In this document: positions 14,894 through 17,323 of the stretch, in pieces
Position numbering within the stretch: the first letter of the stretch is position 1
How the letters are laid out: the number at the start of each line of letters is the position of its first letter
NCBI GenBank assembly: GCA_051745535.1
Contig: JBNJED010000019.1
Location: forward strand, 1 to 17,323
Length of the DNA stretch: 17,323 nucleotides
Direction: 5' to 3'
DNA from: Thiohalospira sp051745535
GTDB taxonomy: Bacteria > Pseudomonadota > Gammaproteobacteria > Thiohalospirales > Thiohalospiraceae
Notes under the pieces: generated by a model
Seen by the model: only the letters and a program-made list of their open reading frames with translations
Told to the model about the DNA's origin: nothing
Databases searched by the model: none
Position numbers and translations under genes: made by a program

Positions 14894-16804
14894 GTGCCCC
14901 TGCTGACCCTCGACCACATCACCCTCAACCTGGGTAAACCGCCCCTCATCGACGACATCAGCCTCACCGTGGAACGGGGCGAGCGCCTCTGCCTGGTGGG
15001 CCGCAACGGGGCCGGCAAGTCGACCCTGCTCAAGATCATCGCCGGCGAGGTGGAGGCGGACGAGGGCCAGGTCCGGCTGGACGGCGGCCGGGTGGCCACG
15101 CTGCCCCAGGACGTCCCCGAGGGGACCGAGGGCTCGGTCTACCACGTGGTCGCCGAGGGCCTCGGCGAGACGGGGGCGCTGGTGGAGCGCTACCACGCCC
15201 TCACCGAGGTCATGGCCGACGGCGGCGAGATCGACTTCGACGAGCTCCAGCGGGTCCAGCAGGGCATCGACGCCGCCGACGGCTGGAACCTCCAGCAGCG
15301 GGTGGAGAGCGTCATCACCCACCTGGACCTGCCGGCGGAGGCGGAGATCACCAGCCTCTCCGGCGGCCTCAAGCGCCGCGTGCTGCTCGGCCAGGCACTG
15401 GTCCAGCAGCCCGACCTGCTGCTGCTGGACGAGCCCACCAACCACCTGGACATCGACGCCATCGACTGGCTGGAGTCCTACCTCAAGGAGTGGTCCGGGG
15501 CGCTGGTCTTCATTACCCACGACCGCGCCTTCCTGCGCGCCCTCGCTACCCGCATCGTGGAGCTGGATCGCGGCAGGATCCGCGACTATCCCGGCGACTA
15601 CGACACCTACCTGGAGCGCCGCGAGCAGGAGCTGGCGGCCGAGGAGAAGGCCCAGGCGGAGTTCGACAAGCGCCTGGCCAAGGAGGAGGCCTGGATCCGG
15701 ACCGGGATCAAGGCCCGCCGCACCCGCAACCAGGGCCGGGTGAGGGAGCTCCAGCGCATGCGCGCCGAGCGCGCCGAGCGCCGCAAGCAGAGCGGCACGG
15801 CGAAGGTCACCGTCCAGGAGGCGGCGCGTACCGGCAAGCTGGTGGTGGAGGCCGAGGGCGTGGGCTTCGCCTACCCCGACGGCACCCGGGTCATCCGGGA
15901 CCTGGAGGCCACCATCATGCGCGGCGACAAGGTCGGCATCATCGGCCCCAACGGCGTGGGCAAGACCACCCTGCTGCGCCTGCTCCTGGGCGAACTGGAG
16001 CCCACCGAGGGGCGCATCCGCCGCGGCACCAACCTGGAGATCGCCTACTTCGACCAGCACCGCGCCGCCCTGGACCCCGACGCCACGGTCCAGGACAACG
16101 TCGCCGGCGGCCGGGAGAAGGTGACCATCAACGGCGCCGATCGCCACGTCATCAGCTACCTCCAGGACTTCCTCTTCGCCCCGGAGCGCGCCCGCCAGCC
16201 GGTGCGCAGCCTCTCCGGCGGCGAGCGCAACCGCCTGCTGCTGGCGCGGCTCTTTACCCAGCCGGCCAACATCCTGGTCCTGGACGAGCCCACCAACGAC
16301 CTGGACGCCGACACCCTGGAGATGCTCGAGGCGCGGGTGGTGGAGTTCGGCGGTACGGTGCTGCTGGTGAGCCACGACCGCGCCTTCCTGGACAACGTGG
16401 TCACCTCCAGCATCGCCTACGACCATGACGGAATATTTCGGGAGTACGTGGGCGGCTACTCCGACTGGCTGCGCCAGCGGCCGGAGCCGGCCCGGGCCGA
16501 GGCGACGCCCCCGGCCGCCGAGGCGGCACCGCAACCGAAGGCGCCGGCCGCGGAGGCCGAGACGGGAAAGGCGGCGCCCAAACGCCTCTCCTACCACGAG
16601 CAGCGCGAACTCGAGGCGCTACCGGCCCGGATCGAGGAGCTGGAGGCGGAGCAGGGGGCGCTGGAACAGCAGATGGCCGACCCCGCGTTCTATCAGCAGG
16701 AGGCCGAGGCCATCCGCCAGGCCCAGGAGCGGCTGGCGGCGGTCCAGTCGGAGCTGGCCACCGTCTACGAGCGCTGGGAGGAGCTGGAGGCGCGGCGGGA
16801 GTAA
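14894..16804 (+). CDS. uup: ABC-F family ATPase, Uup-type
   Basis: A 636-residue soluble protein with two ABC domains and no membrane segments. Domain 1: Walker A GRNGAGKST (36-44), signature LSGGLKRR, Walker B LLLLDEPTNHLD with Glu180. The ABC-F linker (about 240-310) is rich in charged residues and includes GIKARRTRNQGR. Domain 2: Walker A GPNGVGKTT (351-359), signature LSGGERNR (440-447), Walker B with Glu465. An Ala/Pro/Glu-rich spacer (about 527-570) leads to a C-terminal coiled coil (LPARIEELEAEQGALEQQM), which in Uup binds nucleic acid. ABC-F proteins act on the ribosome; Uup is also linked to precise transposon excision and replication-intermediate tolerance. The start is GTG 14894 with GGAAG 5 nt upstream. 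It lies 86 nt after the regulator gene and converges with the DUF2390 gene 14 nt away. Confidence 0.94.
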   Translation: MPLLTLDHITLNLGKPPLIDDISLTVERGERLCLVGRNGAGKSTLLKIIAGEVEADEGQVRLDGGRVATLPQDVPEGTEGSVYHVVAEGLGETGALVERYHALTEVMADGGEIDFDELQRVQQGIDAADGWNLQQRVESVITHLDLPAEAEITSLSGGLKRRVLLGQALVQQPDLLLLDEPTNHLDIDAIDWLESYLKEWSGALVFITHDRAFLRALATRIVELDRGRIRDYPGDYDTYLERREQELAAEEKAQAEFDKRLAKEEAWIRTGIKARRTRNQGRVRELQRMRAERAERRKQSGTAKVTVQEAARTGKLVVEAEGVGFAYPDGTRVIRDLEATIMRGDKVGIIGPNGVGKTTLLRLLLGELEPTEGRIRRGTNLEIAYFDQHRAALDPDATVQDNVAGGREKVTINGADRHVISYLQDFLFAPERARQPVRSLSGGERNRLLLARLFTQPANILVLDEPTNDLDADTLEMLEARVVEFGGTVLLVSHDRAFLDNVVTSSIAYDHDGIFREYVGGYSDWLRQRPEPARAEATPPAAEAAPQPKAPAAEAETGKAAPKRLSYHEQRELEALPARIEELEAEQGALEQQMADPAFYQQEAEAIRQAQERLAAVQSELATVYERWEELEARRE

Positions 16805-16818
16805 CCCTCGCCCGCTTC

Positions 16819-17295
16819 TTATACCGCTTCCCGGGCCGCCCCCCGCAGGGCCGCCAGCGCCGCCGTGGGCGCCCCGTCGCCCACCACGGCCGCGAGGTTG
16901 GCGGCCACGGCATCGCCATGGCCCGGCACTGCATCGGCCAGCCGCCCCTCCAGCCACGCCAGGGCGCGGAACTCCGCCGCCAGCTCCGCCGCCCGGACCT
17001 GCTCGCGGATGGCCTCGACCCCGGGTTCGGATTGGGCGTCGACGGCCCACAACTTGAGATGGCGGCGCACCCCGCGCAGGGGCGCCACCACCCCCTCCCG
17101 CCAGGGGGTCAGCTCGGCGGCCACTGCGGCCCAGTCGGCGGGGCTGGCGACACGCCCCTGGCGACCCAGCCAGGCGGCGGCCAGCAGCAGGGTGACATCG
17201 CAACCGCCCTCGTCCTGGAGCTGGAGGCACGCCTCCCGGACCCCGTGGCGGGCGTAGAGGGCTTCGGCAAAAGCGGGAAGGGGTTCGGGCACCAT
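16819..17295 (-). CDS. DUF2390/TIGR02444 family protein
   Basis: A 158-residue, all-alpha, cytosolic protein of unknown function. The N-terminal half is the family signature: FAEALYARHGVREACLQLQD followed by EGGCDVTLLLAAAWLG, then TPWREGVVAPLRGVRRHLK. The C-terminal half is a looser Ala/Glu-rich helical region. Length and both ends fit TIGR02444. It is read convergently with uup, with stop codons 14 nt apart; I recall this gene lying beside an ABC-F gene in other gammaproteobacteria such as Pseudomonas, which supports the call but not a function. Upstream of ATG 17295 there is no strong Shine-Dalgarno in the 28 bases visible before the window ends. Confidence 0.88.
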   Translation of the reverse strand: MVPEPLPAFAEALYARHGVREACLQLQDEGGCDVTLLLAAAWLGRQGRVASPADWAAVAAELTPWREGVVAPLRGVRRHLKLWAVDAQSEPGVEAIREQVRAAELAAEFRALAWLEGRLADAVPGHGDAVAANLAAVVGDGAPTAALAALRGAAREAV

Positions 17296-17323
17296 GGGGA
17301 GAGGGTAACAGCCCGCCGGGCTA

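Noticed and set aside
14420..16597. Long minus-strand open frame (725 codons) opposite uup and the regulator end
   Set aside because: Shadow of GC-rich coding; the plus strand carries all ABC-F motifs.
17310..17322. AGCCC-GCC-GGGCT hairpin at the right edge
   Set aside because: A 5-bp stem with a 3-nt loop is cut off by the window end and has no visible T-run, so no role can be supported.

Overview
The window is very GC-rich, densely coded chromosomal DNA with acidic, alanine- and glycine-rich proteins. Gene content points to a gammaproteobacterium: thiD-thiE-hemL in a row, a Uup-type ABC-F gene facing a DUF2390 gene, and a TonB-dependent receptor. The base composition, acidic proteins and a betaine-homocysteine methyltransferase-like enzyme suggest a halophile, perhaps of the Ectothiorhodospiraceae or Thiohalospira kind. 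That placement is inference; no marker gene here fixes the taxon.

Layout. 1-1374 (+) is the 3' part of a TonB-dependent outer-membrane receptor, closed by an intrinsic terminator. 1498-2055 (+) is a small class II aldolase/adducin-family protein. 5289-2063 (-) is a compact three-gene operon: a retropepsin-like 'ATP-dependent zinc protease' lipoprotein, a membrane protein with an inactive transglutaminase-like domain and a multi-helix C-terminus, and a RimK-related ATP-grasp ligase. From the divergent region at 5290-5431, thiD, thiE and hemL run rightwards (thiamine pyrimidine kinase, thiamine phosphate synthase, tetrapyrrole precursor synthesis).

Between hemL and the next gene lies a striking imperfect palindrome (8304-8421). 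It folds as a 28-bp RNA stem closed over one clear and one weaker inner hairpin, and is best read as a structured RNA or dispersed repeat. It is followed by a Zn-dependent homocysteine methyltransferase of the BHMT type, then an AbgT-family transporter whose stop codon overlaps the start of a 1186-residue regulator (winged helix-BTAD-degenerate cyclase-ATPase-helical repeats). The right end holds uup and, convergently, a DUF2390/TIGR02444 gene.

How the genes work together. The protease/transglutaminase-like/ATP-grasp operon is the most interesting protein system: a cytosolic ligase, a membrane protein and an envelope protease, all translationally packed, suggest that an amide-linked product is made, sensed or exported, and cleaved. 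The substrate is unknown. The AbgT transporter and the large BTAD ATPase look like a transport/sensing pair. The remaining genes are housekeeping.
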